Positions 45,483-59,038 are shown, counted from the stretch's first letter. The stretch: DNA of 64,000 nt from Nymphalis io (GCF_905147045.1 NC_065901.1:6138001-6202000); one strand, 5' to 3'. A program made the numbers and translations. The notes: generated from the sequence alone by a model not told the origin.

Positions 45483-48400
45483 ATTAACAAATTATAAGCA
45501 TAAACAAAGTGTTTACTTACGTTTTAGGCCCTAACCATTATTGCATTTGTTTGTTAAATTTTACCATTTTTATTACACGTTCTCTCATTGTTTAGCGGGT
45601 AATTAGATAAACAATGGTGTCTTTTTTCGAATGTCAAATCAATAATGACAGAAAGAGCGAAATTAGTTTTTAACTAAACCGCAGCTAAGCAACGTTTATA
45701 AGTAAGCCCATTAGTGATTGTACCCACTTTGTTTTCAGTCGAAAATAAATAAATAAAATAGAACATTTCTATAAATGTTATCTATAGTTTACAACTTAGA
45801 TTGATTTTTTGTGATAGAGTATATAATAAAAATATTAATTCAAACGAAGTTAAGACGTTTTTCATTCTCAGCATGGCTTTGTGGAAAAAATAATATGTAA
45901 AAGAGATGATCTATCGATCAATTTGATTCCTATAATTTGCTAATTTATAGCGAGACTTTAAATTACCGAATTGCAAACTCAACTGATTATAGCTTCTTTT
46001 GTAAAATTATCCAGTACAATGGATACCTTCATAGGGTAATTATCTCCATTGAACCGTACGTTTGTGTTTTCAGATTGACCTCGCATGTATTTGTACAGCC
46101 AGTCTATACACAGTTGGAGGGGGCAATTTCTAGTGAATTATGAGCGTGGTGCAAGTAAAACGAAACGCGTAGTAACTTAAAGGCTTTAATGAGAATTAGC
46201 TCGTCAAGCAGTGATAAATATATTTAGAAACCTAAAAAAATCTTAATACTTTCTCGATATATGATGATTAATGTTATATATTTTCTCGGGGGCTTAACCG
46301 CTATAATACTTTCATAAAATCATCACCATCTGACATCAACTTGAATAAGAAATGATATAAAATGGATTTAAGAAACGAAATCGACAGGACAAGAATATAT
46401 ACATAATTCTATTGTATTTTATATAATCGTGTAGTTATATACAAGCAATGTATCCAATAATAATAGATACATATAAGAGCAATACGGGCGTAAATGGCTA
46501 TTTCCATTTTTTTCTAACAAAAAATATCAAAAACGTTAAGAAAGTCTAACAATAGAAGAAGAAACGTTTAATAAAAAATCGTTAATCGATTGAACAAATT
46601 AAAAATCTTTTTCTTTTATTCTTTTCCTATCAAAAGTCTAGTTACTCTTGGACCATTGTTAAAAGCCTTCACACTGGTCAGCATTTCTATTGACTTTCCT
46701 ACTCAGCCAGTGATTGAATCTGAAGTCTGAACTTGCTAATTGAATTTCAATGTTTTTGACTAGTTTTTTCGTGAAGTTCATTTGTAAAGTACAAATTGTA
46801 AGAGCTTAGCGCTCATGCTTTGTGAAAATCCGGTTTAAATGAGACAATTACTTAGAATGATTATATAATCTTAACACCAGTAGATTCGCTAAAGAATTTA
46901 AAAAATATACAGAGTTTAGCGTTTTAACGTAGTCAGTAAAAACAAAATTATATTGTTATGATAACAATTCCAGTATAAAAAAACTTATAAATTGTTTAAA
47001 TACAATGTTATCGGGTCTAAAACAAAACAGATATGGTAATGTGGCTTAACCATCACTTACACTGGTCTTGTAGCGGTTAGAATATAAATTATTACGTAAT
47101 GGTGCTATTAGCTTTAATTATAGTATGTATTTTGAATACGTTATAACTCCGTAAAGCAAAACTTCTAAATTAATTAAGAGTCTGCTCAAGTGATGGTTGA
47201 AAATGTGGTTTAAAGCTTTTAAGTAATTATATTACCTAGAATTTTGTAGTATAAGTATAAGAACATAGAATTAAGAATATATGACACAAACTTTGTACTT
47301 TTAAACAGCAGTTTTGAGTGAAAATACAACTTTGTTTTGGATTATCTTTAATTCGATCGAATAAATTGTTAAAATTGCCTTACAATATATGCATATTCTT
47401 ATATCAAATATTTAAAAAAAAAACAATTTAATTAGTAAGAGCTATTCTATATTAAGTATTTATTTGCCAAATTCAAGCTGATTGAAAAAAATAATTATAA
47501 CATAATATAATAAAATTGAGTAAAATTGAAAAGCAAATGAGTAATGCGTCGCAAAAAGCGCGCATGCAAACAAGAATATATTTTTCTATCGCCCATTCTT
47601 TCAAGTACTAAATTAGTGTGAAATGCCTGAATTTTGCCGGATTGTCAGCAATTCCTTCAAATTGGAACCTGGCAGCAGTCCAGACGATTAACAACTTAGT
47701 GCAAGCTGTTTAATTTCATGCCTGGATGCTTGGGTTTTATGTCACACTTGTCTATCTACACAAGCTCGTTCCTGAGTTTGCTAAAATCTTGTATAAACAG
47801 ACTCGTTTAGATTTTACGAGGAAAGGAAAACACAACAAAAGTACAATTTTATTAATTGTGACTACAATTTCACAGAAATAGAACCTGAAATAATATCTGG
47901 ATTTTTGTTACTGTAATTAGGTCAAGCTGAGTTGGAAGTAAATTTTAGGTTAGTTCGCGGAATGTGCCATCTCATAGTTAAGTAATTATGATTGTTACCA
48001 ATTTTGAGACTGTTTCTTGTTCAAGTGAAATTTATCATTGCTGTCACTATGCACATTATAGATGCAAGGTATTTGTCAAAGTTAAATTACAATATTTTTA
48101 ATACGAATAGTAAGAAGATATATAGTCGGAAAATAATTATCGTAGTCATTCGTTTTAAATATTATGTAAAATATAACTTTTCTTTTAATTAAAAAAAAAA
48201 GAGTTTAATGAAAGTTTATCTTATGTACTTTGATATTTAATACCTGTAAAGTTAACCGATTAGATATATTTTTAACTATTTTAAAAATAGAACAAGGACT
48301 CTCCTTCTGTCTGAAGTGGGTTTAAAAAACACACGCTTCAAATATGTAATCTACCGAAAAATATTTTCATGTATGTTACGAAATTTTCCTTTAAAACTAA

Positions 48401-48730
48401 ATATTTACTTAATTAAGCCAATCTAATTTTAAAGATCATGTTTGTATTCAGACCACTGCAACTATAATTAAACCAAATGTTGTTCATTTACTAGAAATAG
48501 TCACTAAGAAAGAAATCTTTAACAGAAATACAGACACACTGCGTTGAATACATAAGTGTTCCGTTTTTGGAACCAAAACTGATAAATACGAGTAGATTAA
48601 GAATATATTATGTGGTTGCTTTGTGTATAGTTTTATCTGAAGAATTAAATAATAAAATTAACTTTCAAGACAGAAAATTGTCGCTTTTCCACACAAAAAT
48701 GTATTTTCGGGAACAGCTGTTCAAGGTTTA

Positions 48731-48922
48731 CTAGTGGTAGGGCTTTGTGCAAGTTCATCTAGGTGGGTACCACCTACTCATCACATATTCTACCGCAAAA
48801 CAGCAGTACTTGGTATTGTTGTGTTCTGGTTTAAAGTGTGAGTGAGCCAGTATAATTAAAGGCACAAGGGACATAATATACCTGGCTAATTTGTTCGTCC
48901 GCTTACCTATTCTATAAAAAAG
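48731..48922 (+). repeat. Type B repeat, internally deleted, sense orientation with A-tail
   Basis: It opens GTGGTAGGGCTTTGTGCAAG and ends TTACCTATTCTATAAAAAA. A block of about 90 bp between the GGGACATAA segment and the CGTCCGC segment is missing. Confidence 0.78.
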
Positions 48923-50660
48923 GTCTGCTGTACCTCAAAAAGCATTTTAAATCATCGGTCTTTGTTTGTTACTACCATCTCTTGATTCATGACACGTTCG
49001 TAAAATGCTATCGTAGTTAAAACGATTGCTTAAAAGTTTAACTTATCAACAAGATCAAGAACTAAGCAGAGTTCTAAAGCCAGGGATATATATAAACAAT
49101 GTATATCTAAGATATTACACTCTATTTATTATTTTCTATATATAAACGGGCAAAGGCATACCAGGCAAAGGCATACCAGTTTAGAAACTTTTTCTTCTGT
49201 ATTTGTCAACGTATTTTCTTTATTTTTGCTAGTTATTTACAAACCTAACTTGTTATCGTTAAAAAAATAATGGATTTGTTTTAATTTTTATTTAATAAAA
49301 TATCCGAAATATGCAGATTCGGTTGAAATTTTCCTCAATTTTTTAATAATAATTATGATCGAATTACTACCACTGGGTGAATACTAGTCAAAAATGATTG
49401 AACGTAATTTGAACGAAATTTTGAAATAAAAATGAAATAAACATTAGTAAAAACATGTTAAACGAAACAGCTTTTCTGTTTGGGTGTTTCAGGGTGACAC
49501 AATCAATGTTCATTGTCCTATGATTTTTTTCTTTTTGTATACAGAGTGAATGTTTTAACTATTTTTTTTTCAAATAAGTAATATTCGGCGAGATGTCGAA
49601 TATAAATAAATCATTAATTAAACTTTAATTGCTTATTAGATCTTATTTTCTTTGATCCCGTTTACTCTGAAATCACGTAACTGAAAAGATAATATTATTT
49701 AAAAATATATATAAAGTTAACTACTTTATTTTTTTTTGTAGCTTTTATTAAAATCGGCCATGTTTTAGGTATTTTTAATATTCTTTGCATTTTCAATGTG
49801 TGCCAATTACATATAATTAAAAAATCCACCTGTATGTAAAATACAAACAAGGTCATTTGTTTTGAAAGTATTACGTGACGGTTTTTTCAATTTTTAATAT
49901 TCAAATATAAATTCAATATTTCCCGATTCCGAGAGAGGTATATAATATCAACTACTGTTTAACTAACCATCTGAATTTTGTAAAAGGAATCCGTTTTACT
50001 AAAATGCGTTTGAGGTTCAAATAAAACACCCTATTGTAAAAGAAATTCTACAAAGAATTGTAAATCGAAGAAGTAATACGACTTCTACGAGCGGCTGCAG
50101 ACATTCCTTTCAAAGCAAACTATTGCCTTTTCCATTGAATCCGGTACGTGTAGACCTTCGAATAAAAAAAAACCACTATAAATGTTCTGAGACACATTTC
50201 TTAATTAAAATGCTATAAAATTAAATCATATTGTTTTATTTATTTGTTTTTATGACGAAAGTAATATTGTTTCTAACATTAAGACCCATATAGTGGTATA
50301 GGGAGCATAAAATAATAACATACACGGTTGGAGATGAGATTTCGGAATATTTCTAAGTCCTCTTTTACGACATTTGTGAATACATATGTATGTATGCCAA
50401 GCACGTTTAACCTTAATCAAGAAAATGTGTTTCTACAGTATAATATAACAAATCTTTTTACATTGTATTATTTTTGAACTGTATAATGGAATTATTGCAA
50501 AAACTTTTGATTTGATAAAATTATAAAACAAAATGTTCATATTATCTTAATTTAATATTAAACTAGAGTTGAATAATTACGTTGGCTTTATTCAGTTCCT
50601 TGAATGTATTTTATTTTGTTGTGACAATGTAAGAACACTTAAAAATGACTTATTTTTGGT
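48923..50660. other. Non-coding gap
   Basis: Only the 15-bp tandem duplication at 49150 is notable. Confidence 0.6.
49150..49179. repeat. Perfect 15-bp tandem duplication
   Basis: The unit GCAAAGGCATACCAG occurs twice with no spacer. Confidence 0.95.
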
Positions 50661-50950
50661 GCAGTGTTTGGAACGTGTGAATCTTAACCGAAGATCGTGG
50701 GTTCTATCTATCTAACCCGAGCAAGTACCACTGAATTTTCATGTCCTTAATTTGTGTTTATAATTTATCTCGTGCTTGACGGTGAAGGAAAAAATTCTGA
50801 GAAAACCTGCATGTGTCCGAACTGAAATTCTGGCATATGTGTATTCCACCAACCCGCATTGGAGAGCGTGGTGGAATAAGCTCAAAATCTTCAACTCAAA
50901 AAAGGAGACGAGGCCTTAGCTCAGCAGTGGGACATTTACATGCTCTTACT
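50661..50950 (+). repeat. SINE type A, diverged, plus orientation
   Basis: The first half of the tRNA-like head is degraded and box B is split by a small insertion (GTTCTATCTATCTAACCCG, a duplicated CTAT). The body and the CACGCTCTCC-type stretch remain alignable to other copies. It is an old copy. Confidence 0.75.
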
Positions 50951-53673
50951 GATACTGAAAAATATGTGTTCACGATGATAACCACTGCACATCATTGTAA
51001 TGCCAACAATGGTTATACAGTTTGTAAAGCATTAATTCAAATATCAGAAATCGAATGTTATCGATCTATGTTTTATATTTAAATGAATGAATAAGACTTG
51101 TGTTATACATACAAATAAACGAAAAACATTTTAAATCCTCTAATGTTGTTATATTCACAGACTACAATATTTTGTACGCTTATGGTTTTTGTGAAACGAA
51201 AAATTCATTGAAATAAAAAAGTATAGAATATATAACATTACTGATGAGCTTAAAATAATTAAAAAATACTATTGATAAAAAAATACCTTACGATTATTTT
51301 TTGATATATACTCGTATTAATAAAATCTTGCTCTTTCCTGTTAAGGTAACATTATATTCCAATAATGTAAATTATTCTATAATTAACAAAAAAACTAAGT
51401 TTCTTTTTTTTAAATGATTGGGCTTTTAAGAAAACACTTGACGTGGAATTAGACACGCCTTCTGCATTAAGGCTTCAAGCAAACCGCGGCCATTGTGGCA
51501 ACTACGAACCACGCTCAAGCTAATTGCGTACCAGACGTGCTAAGAATAATAGTATTTTACTAGAAAAATTGCTTCCTCCATTTCAACTTGCCTAGTTTAT
51601 TTTACCGCAAAGTTGCTCTATGCTTAGAATTTTGGATATTAGAAATGCCATCGTTATTTTAGAAATTCTTTAATCGTTGCAAATATATAACCGCTGAAGT
51701 TTTTGTGTCTAATTGCAGATTGTTATTATAATGAGGTTTAAGTTATATTGTAATTTAATATGTCAATCTATAAAATATTTAACGAATTAAATTGCGTTTT
51801 TATAAATACGTATTATTGCTATACATTTATAACTTTATATTTACCTCACACATCTCTTCTAAATTATTTGTTTATATGTATATGTAAGTTATGTAGTAAA
51901 CACATTATAATTATTAATGTAATACATATATTGTACTTATATTATTGTCTATTGTCTATATATATATAATTGTCACATTGACTTATATAAATAGATTATT
52001 AAAAACAAAGGAATTTAGGAACTTTGTTATTGCGACACATCGCAGAACTAAAGAATTTAAATTTCACATAAAATGTTGCGTTACATAAGGAGTCACAGAT
52101 CAGTATTGTAAGAGTGGAAACACAGCGTTGGCTTAAATCGAATATTACGCAAAATCAACCATGAATATACTGTGGAAACATTAATATGGTTTTTTTTAAT
52201 TACATTACAATTAAAATTATCGATTACTAGTTATCTGACTCCGTGCGAGTTATATTTCTGAAATTTCCAAAACTGGTTTCCTAGCGGATGCTTATGTTGT
52301 AAAATAAACCTACATGTGCTGCAAGCTTTAGCTTTCTAAACTCAGTAGTTTTAGTGTTGTATTGACAGTCAGTTCCTTTAAGTATCGATATTAACCGAAA
52401 ATGATAACAAAATTTAAAAAAATGAACTATTTCCTAAATTCCCTATTAAATATATAAAATTTACTATAGTTTTACGTAGCGTTTTTTTAATGTTCTTGTT
52501 CAGTTCGTTCTCGAGTTTTGAGTGATTCAGCCAATGTTTTATGTAAATTCTACCTACCATTAACGACGCCCCTTTGTGTAGTTATTCGGTAAATAAATTG
52601 TTCGCTGAAAGTTAGTTCTGATGCAATCGTGCATCATTATATGCTATTTCCTTTTCTTTCGTAATTTTTAAACGGCAATATATAGTTTTTGAAATATAAC
52701 TAGTGACTCACATTATTTCTTCGTGAAGTGTAGAGTTACAGTTTTATTTCCGTGTTTGAATTACAGTATATTCATTTAAGGTGGGCACAGACTAAAGTGT
52801 TTTTTTGAGCATTTTTATGTAACGTTCCTGTAAATGTTCGGCGTAATGCTTCACTTATATCGTGCAATTATTTTGCGTTAAAATGTCAGACTCGAAAGGC
52901 AAGGAGTGTGCTGTGTTTAACTTAATGAATTATATTAAATAAAGTAGAAAATGGCATATTTACATTAAAAGACAAGCTTTTTTTAATGTTAACCTAAAAT
53001 CTCGGGAATTAAGTGGTCAATATAAGAAATTCAATTCTTTGAAATAAAAATCTTATGATGATAATAAAATGTTAAACTGTCTCAAATAGAAAAACAATTA
53101 TATTAAATATGAGGCTACACAAAAATACACAACATTTACACACACACACGCACACTGATGCTCGCTTATGCTCTAACATTTTTTTAATTACACGCTATAT
53201 TAAGACTCTGAATATAAACAGACAATATAAATTAGCTATTAAGAATAACATAAACAATCAGTCCGGGACTTCACCAGAAGGTTAAAGTAACTTTGCCTGG
53301 CGGCAAAGTAAAATATCAGGGAGAATTTGCGCGTGTCAGATTGCAGCATTGCAACAGCTTGGTAATACAAAGTCGAAAGGTTCTTCTAAAAAAGGAGGAA
53401 AGTTATTGCCCATCTGTTATGCTTACTATTTAGGTCTAGTAATATCTAATGTTAATTATCTAACGTTTAGTGTCCATGGTCCATCAATGTCATTAATCTT
53501 AAGCTGGACGTTACATGTTACATTCGTTTATATTCATATGTATGTATCAGCTTCCCGTCCCGATTTTATACGAGTTAAATTCAAAGCTTCCATGATCACC
53601 ATGAAGTTGAAATTTTCAAAAATCCTTTCTTAGCGTCTTCTTCGCGATAGGAGTAACTAAACTTATCTATTTA
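50951..53673. other. Non-coding gap with one coding-like patch
   Basis: A GC-richer patch at 51.43-51.56 kb and a lysine-rich open stretch at 53262-53446 bounded by possible splice signals; neither resembles a known protein. Confidence 0.5.
53290..53309. repeat. 8-bp perfect hairpin
   Basis: ACTTTGCC-TGGC-GGCAAAGT, inside a coding-like GC-richer patch (53255-53420). Confidence 0.7.
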
Positions 53674-53960
53674 CTTTTTTTTTTTTTATAGAATAGGAAG
53701 GTGGACGAGCATATGGGCCACCTGATGGTAAGTGGTCACCAAACGTCCTTAGACATTGGCATTGTATAAATGTCAACCATCGCTTATAGCCAATGCGCCA
53801 CCAACCTTGGGAACTAAGATTTTATGTCCCTTGTGCCTGTAATTACACTGGCTCACTCACCCTTCAAACCGGAACACAGCAATATCAAGTATTGCTGTTT
53901 TGCGGTAGAATATCTGATGAGTGGTTGGTACCTACCCAGACGAGCTTGCACAAAGCCCAG
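53674..53960 (-). repeat. Type B repeat, full length
   Basis: This complete copy starts with a run of 15 or so T (tail), then ATAGAATAGGAAGG, and ends GACGAGCTTGCACAAAGCCC. It has the longest tail, so it may be the youngest. Confidence 0.82.
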
Positions 53961-54587
53961 TATTACTTTAAAATATTAGTATAGATTTAGCTCTTTCAAA
54001 TTATATTTTTTATTCTAGTGTTTATTAATTATCCTTACCTTACCTACTTATAGTGTTGTTCTGTTGTTAATAAGTAATTTACTTAAAGATAAGCTATTCC
54101 GCTTTTAAGAACTAAAAATAAATTATCGTACTTCCCTTTACGCTATTCTTTTATTTATTAAATTGAAATATAAACAAATAATTATTGTATGTTAAAACAC
54201 AGAAATGATCTTTTAAAACATCGGCGAATATCATCAGGAGCAGGTGCGGCTGCTGTGCGGTTTTAATAATTATGGACAAATATGTTATTAATTGTAAGAA
54301 CAGTTAGTTCATAATAAATACAGCCAGATTGTAAGCTTGTGGAAAACTGGAAAATGGAAAATATATGAAAGGCACATACTGTTCTTGATAAACTATTATA
54401 AAATGGGATTAATTCGTGTTATATAAAAACTTATTTTTCACGCAGTGGCAACCTTCAGAATATAATAATAAAATATCGTAATTTTATGCGTTTTGTTGTA
54501 AATTAAATGCACCTTTTAAAATTCCTCGACAGTTTTTAATCTGCCTATATTAAGGATTATAAGGATCGTTCCTCATAAAGTAATAAG

Positions 54588-54628
54588 ATTCTAAGGATCG
54601 TTACTCATAAAGTAACGGTCCTTAGAAT
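54588..54628. repeat. 18-bp inverted repeat within a local direct duplication
   Basis: ATTCTAAGGATCGTTACT pairs with 54611-54628 with one wobble. The segment AAGGATCGTT(C/A)CTCATAAAG occurs twice from 54561, so duplication and inversion overlap. Confidence 0.85.
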
Positions 54629-54924
54629 AATTCAACGGTTATATAAACATGGTATTGAGTTACGGCGACAGCGTGGATGAGTCGCAATCTCGACGAAGAC
54701 GAATACGTGTCCAAGTTTGTTTATCAATGTAGCTATTACAACTATACGATATAGTAGTAATTTATTTATAAACAATATGAACAAAAAATAAAAATGATAG
54801 GGATCGATGAAACAGCTTTCGTCTTATTTTTAAAATTTTGTAATTAATAAAATAATATGATCTCATTTTATAATGACACTAATCAAATCCGAACCGAATT
54901 CCGAACGGAGCGGCCATTTTCAAT

Positions 54925-55070
54925 GGAGACTAGCCAACTCATAAGACATTACAGTGCACAAGTGTGTGCGCAAACATAGTGTATTCCCTATTCTTTTACT
55001 TTTATAGTCCGACGGGACAGTAAGCCGACAGCTGGGCCCGAGATACGGCCAGGGCCATCCACATTATGTA
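54925..55070 (-). repeat. SINE type C, decayed fragment
   Basis: The displayed strand shows TAGCCAACTCATAAGACATTACAG, GTGCACAAGTGTGTGCGC and GTCCGACGGGACAG, the reverse of the type C 3' half. Confidence 0.55.
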
Positions 55071-55547
55071 ATTTGCATCATCGCCAACATCCTTTCCAAG
55101 TCCTACTATTTAATTTTTTCAATAAAAAAGTCAATTAAACAACAGTCATATCCTTTTATTTATTACTTTAATTCATTTCAAATTAATGGGTTCCTATTCT
55201 AACTATTAAATTACGTCAATTAATTATTATTGCTTATTACACTTTGTTACAAATAAAATCAAGTATGTTGATAAAAATGCTAATACAATCAATCAATCGC
55301 TTAAATACTCATTTTTAATTCTCGGAAATATTAACCAGCAGTTTAATTCGATACATTTGTACGCTGTATTTATATTTATTAAAATAAGTAAATGTTTTTC
55401 TTTATATTAAAAAAATATAAATAATGAAATTATATAAATAAAGGCGTAGAGTTAGTTTTTTTTTTAATTTGAACGTTGTAAATTCTGGAACTACCAGTTG
55501 GTTTTGAAAACATGTAGCATTTGGCAACATGGTTATTTAACATTCAT

Positions 55548-55612
55548 TCTACGGCCCACCGGAGTGAAATCACAGGATCGTTTAACGCGGGTGAAGCCGT
55601 GCGGAGAAAAAT
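55548..55612 (+). repeat. Possible TE tail fragment
   Basis: ACGGCCCACCGGAGTGAAAT leading to ACGCGGGTGAAGCCGTGCGG fits the same GCGGGTGAAGCCG word. Too short for family assignment. Confidence 0.35.
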
Positions 55613-56193
55613 CATTGGTTGGTTAGTGGGGTAAGTACTGAGGCTTTTATGGTTAAAATAATATTATACTCACAACAGTATGTTAAAATCAAGTAAGTAT
55701 TTTATAAAAAAGCTTTCTAGTTTGATTGCATTCTAATATAACGTAAAATATATAAATTATTAAGGTTTTAAAAAGAAAGAAAACGATAAGTAGATTTTTA
55801 AGATGCTAAACGAAATAAAAAGTCACGTACTGGTAACGAAGCTATTACTTATGATATTAAATATTTATAGGCTTTTCAAATCAGTTCTCTTTGATAGCAA
55901 AATGTACTGCGCTGAGAGCGATTTCGCTCGGGAAATATAATTTCCGAAACATCGCTTTCGTATCCTAAGATCATCAATTTACTTCTGACGTACATTGCTT
56001 ACACAAGGTTTTGATATAATGTCTGCATGTGTAACAGTATTCTGTCAATAATGCTTTTAGTGTGCAGCATTTATGTTCAAAGAATAACTCTCGTTGTAAG
56101 TTTCAAAGGCTTTATGTTCTAAAGAGGCATGGAACTTGTCACCATAAGGTTGCTCAAACGTTATTTGCTTGGTTAGCTATTTCAATCGATATA

Positions 56194-56268
56194 TACAGGC
56201 TTCCTCTTGAAGTACACGGACATCGCTAAGCACGAGATGAATCATAAACACAAATTGAGCAAATAAAA
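56194..56268 (-). repeat. SINE type A, short decayed fragment
   Basis: Only the words GGCTTCCTC and GCTAAGCACGAGATGAATCATAAACACAAATTGAGCA, read with mismatches, match the middle of type A. It is an old remnant. Confidence 0.55.
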
Positions 56269-56894
56269 GTTAACACTCTTGTGATAACCAGGTATTGTCT
56301 ACGAATTAAGTTTATTTCGTGAACCACTATATGACGCTCTGATCCATGACACAGCTGATTTATTAACTGTCTTGACTATTCTGTTCATTACAGTTATTAG
56401 TCATCGCTATTGAAATCCGATATAATATGGACCAAATAAACGGCTGAGGTTAATTAAAAATATATAAATTGTTTCTGTAATTATTTTGATGTACAATAAA
56501 GCATATTTTATTATTAAAATGATAGAAAGAAAATTTTTAAATGAAGAAACAAGCCATTTAAGCCTGATTGAACCAAGAAATTTGAATTTTCTAGAAGGTT
56601 TTCTGGAAGGAACTGTTAAAGATAGGTCATATAATAAAGTGTGATAAAAAAATTGTATTAAAAGTGAATTAATTACTATCCCCCAATATCGAATAAGTCC
56701 ACATAAAATCGATTATAAAAAAAAATATTTTATACTAGGGCAACATCCACCATAGGAAATCCACTTCCACTTTATATTAGTCTATGTTTAAGACACATAC
56801 CTTATTACGGGTGCCATATAAAATAGCTGAGTTTAAGAGTAAGTTATTATAGATATTTTTGGCATAAATAATAATTAAATTAATTTAAACTTTT

Positions 56895-56965
56895 AACCGT
56901 CCCATCGGCGGCCAATCTCAAGAGAGATTGGTGGCCGAAATCAGTCTGGAAGACCTTATGTTAAC
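56895..56965 (+). repeat. SINE type C, 3'-end fragment
   Basis: CCCATCGGCGGCCAATCTC and GGTGGCCGAAATCAGTCTGG match only the last 70 bp of type C. Confidence 0.5.
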
Positions 56966-57044
56966 TTTTAATAACTTTTTTAAATTAATAATATATATAA
57001 GCGAAATCATTCATCAAGAGATATCCTAAATTATGCGCTTGATT

Positions 57045-57160
57045 GGCTTGAAATTTGTCACAGTTACTGCTTCTCCGACGTTGACGCTATCAATCCTATC
57101 CAAAATAGATTTTTCTTCTTATCTACCCGTGCGAAGTCGGGACGATTAGCTAGTATAACT
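57045..57160 (+). repeat. Dispersed TE tail fragment
   Basis: GGCTTGAAATTTGTCACAG near the start and TACCCGTGCGAAGTCGGGAC at the end match a frequent lepidopteran TE tail. It is decayed; family unassigned. Confidence 0.45.
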
Positions 57161-57492
57161 TATAGTTAGAGATGTTACTTGTTATATGAAAATGTTGTCA
57201 CTACTTTTTACCTAATAGTCATTATTCACAATTACTATTGTAGTATTACGTATATTTTGTAGAATACTCAATTAAAATGTTTTAGTAATGGGTATATAAT
57301 ACAAACGTCGTATTGGGTGAGACCTATTTATCTATAATCTGGGAAAGGTTAATAACCATACTCGCAAGTTTCATTGTTCAACCACAATGCTTTAGGATCA
57401 CGTTCACTGAACCCGATTTGGAAATACTATTTTATACGATCATCATATAGGCCATATGCCAAAGGATTGATTCAAAACTAAAAAATAATTAT

Positions 57493-57770
57493 ACAGTAAC
57501 AGCCTGTGAATGTCCCACGGCTGGGCTGGGCTAAGGCCTCATGTCTATTTTTGAGCAAAAGGTTTTTTGGAGCTTATTCCACCACGCTGCTCCGATGCGG
57601 GTTGGTAAAATACACATGTGGCATAATTTCAATGAAATTAGACACATCTAGGTTTCCTCACGATGTTTTTCTTCACCGTCAAGCACGAGATGAATTATAA
57701 TCACAATCGGGTTGAACTCACGATCATCGGTTAAGATTCACGCGCTCTTACCACTAGACCATCTCGGCTT
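57493..57770 (-). repeat. SINE type A with internal deletion
   Basis: The tail and body match the other copies. The segment between CACGAGATGAATTATAATCAC and the box B region is shortened by about 25-30 bp, and GCTGGGCTGGGCTAAGG contains a 5-bp duplication. Confidence 0.82.
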
Positions 57771-58661
57771 AATAAAATAGTCAATTTTAGTAGTTATGAA
57801 ATAAGAAGTCTCTCATTTTATAAGTAAATTAGAAACGGACAAATACAATTTCTTTTTATCTTTTGATTTATAACTTGAGATTTTATTAATATTTTATTTA
57901 AGTGATATTAGAGAGCTACTGAATCACTTTAATGCCGTTATTTGCACTCGTGTTATGTTTTTTTAATCGTGTTTCTGTTGAGGAGAAGAATTCCAAGCTG
58001 TCACGCTACGTCACTGCTCCATTGCTGGTTGGTGGAGATGCAAATTATACATTCATGTACGTACGTGTTATATGTCCAAATTTCTTGTCAAAACTTGATG
58101 TTATGAATGATTAATCGTGATCTATTTCCTTTTACTTTCTAATACATTCTTTATTTGTGTTCACTGTCAGTGTGATAAACGATTAAGTGTTCAGTGAGTT
58201 CATTAGCAAAGTATCTACTTACACATTAAGTTACTATCCGACTAAGGCTGTCTTTCAACTTTGTTACGGGCCTTTTAGTTTTGTTTGATTTGTCCACATG
58301 AACAAAGTCTTTGAGGTTCTCTGAAAGCTTTTCTGAATATACTTATCGTGCAGTTGTTGTTTTATTGTTGTATTTATGTAATAAAGAATTATTTATTTTT
58401 TAATATGTTTGGTGGTTTTTGGCAGTATAGAATAGTTTTTTTGTGTAATATGCTTTGCGTAGTCATTCCAAAAGCAAAAGCATTCCCAAGAGGAATTTAC
58501 ATCAGGCAGTTGGCCATAAAAGTTTGTCATATGATCTGCAACACTTCCAAATAAATGGTATTGGGGCAAGCAATAATGAATTAATTGTTGCCTAAAAATA
58601 ATGACACAAATAATTAATTGTTAAACGTGTTTAATAATTATAATATTGTTAATTCAGAACT

Positions 58662-58700
58662 TGGTGGCTTTGTGTAAGACCGTCTGGGTAGGTATTGTGA
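58662..58700 (+). repeat. Type B repeat, short fragment
   Basis: GGTGGCTTTGTGTAAGACCG followed by TCTGGGTAGGTA matches the first 40 bp of type B; a second echo (TTTAAGACCGTCTTAGTAGG) lies at 58875-58895. Confidence 0.45.
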
Positions 58701-58810
58701 CATCTTAGTTTCCAAGATTAGTGGCCTTTCTATGCCAATGTTTATTGACGGTGGTGAAAAAAATGTCTTGGTGAAGTGCACTGATGTATAATCCAGAGTA
58801 CCGAACGTCA

Positions 58811-58868
58811 AAACACACACACACACACACACACAGACATATATATATATGTCTGTGTGTGGGTGTGT
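58811..58868. repeat. Compound (CA)n-(TA)n-(TG)n palindromic microsatellite
   Basis: A CA run passes into GACATATATATATATGTC and then a TG run, making a self-complementary block with a perfect core of 32 bp (58829-58860) and no loop. Confidence 0.85.
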
Positions 58869-58999
58869 ATATTAGTTTAAGACCGTCTTAGTAGGGACTT
58901 GGCAAGTCATTCCATTAAACTTCCCAACACTAAAAAAATGATAAAAAAGTAAACTTAACGTAAATCCGACATCCTGATCTCTGTAGGTTCATGTTATTA

Positions 59000-59001
<2 letters not shown>

Positions 59002-59032
<31 letters not shown>
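59002..59032. repeat. (TA)15 microsatellite
   Basis: An uninterrupted TA run of about 31 bp. Confidence 0.9.

Positions 59033-59038
<6 letters not shown>

Larger units (their letters stand above)
41457..48730. other. Long non-coding AT-rich region
   Basis: No exon, tRNA or SINE recognised; hairpins at 42.63 and 45.43 kb. GC-richer patches at 42.13-42.30, 45.02-45.21 and 47.63-47.79 kb. Confidence 0.6.
53961..57492. other. Non-coding gap with repeat debris
   Basis: Fragments of SINE types A and C and two TE tails; no gene recognised. Confidence 0.6.
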
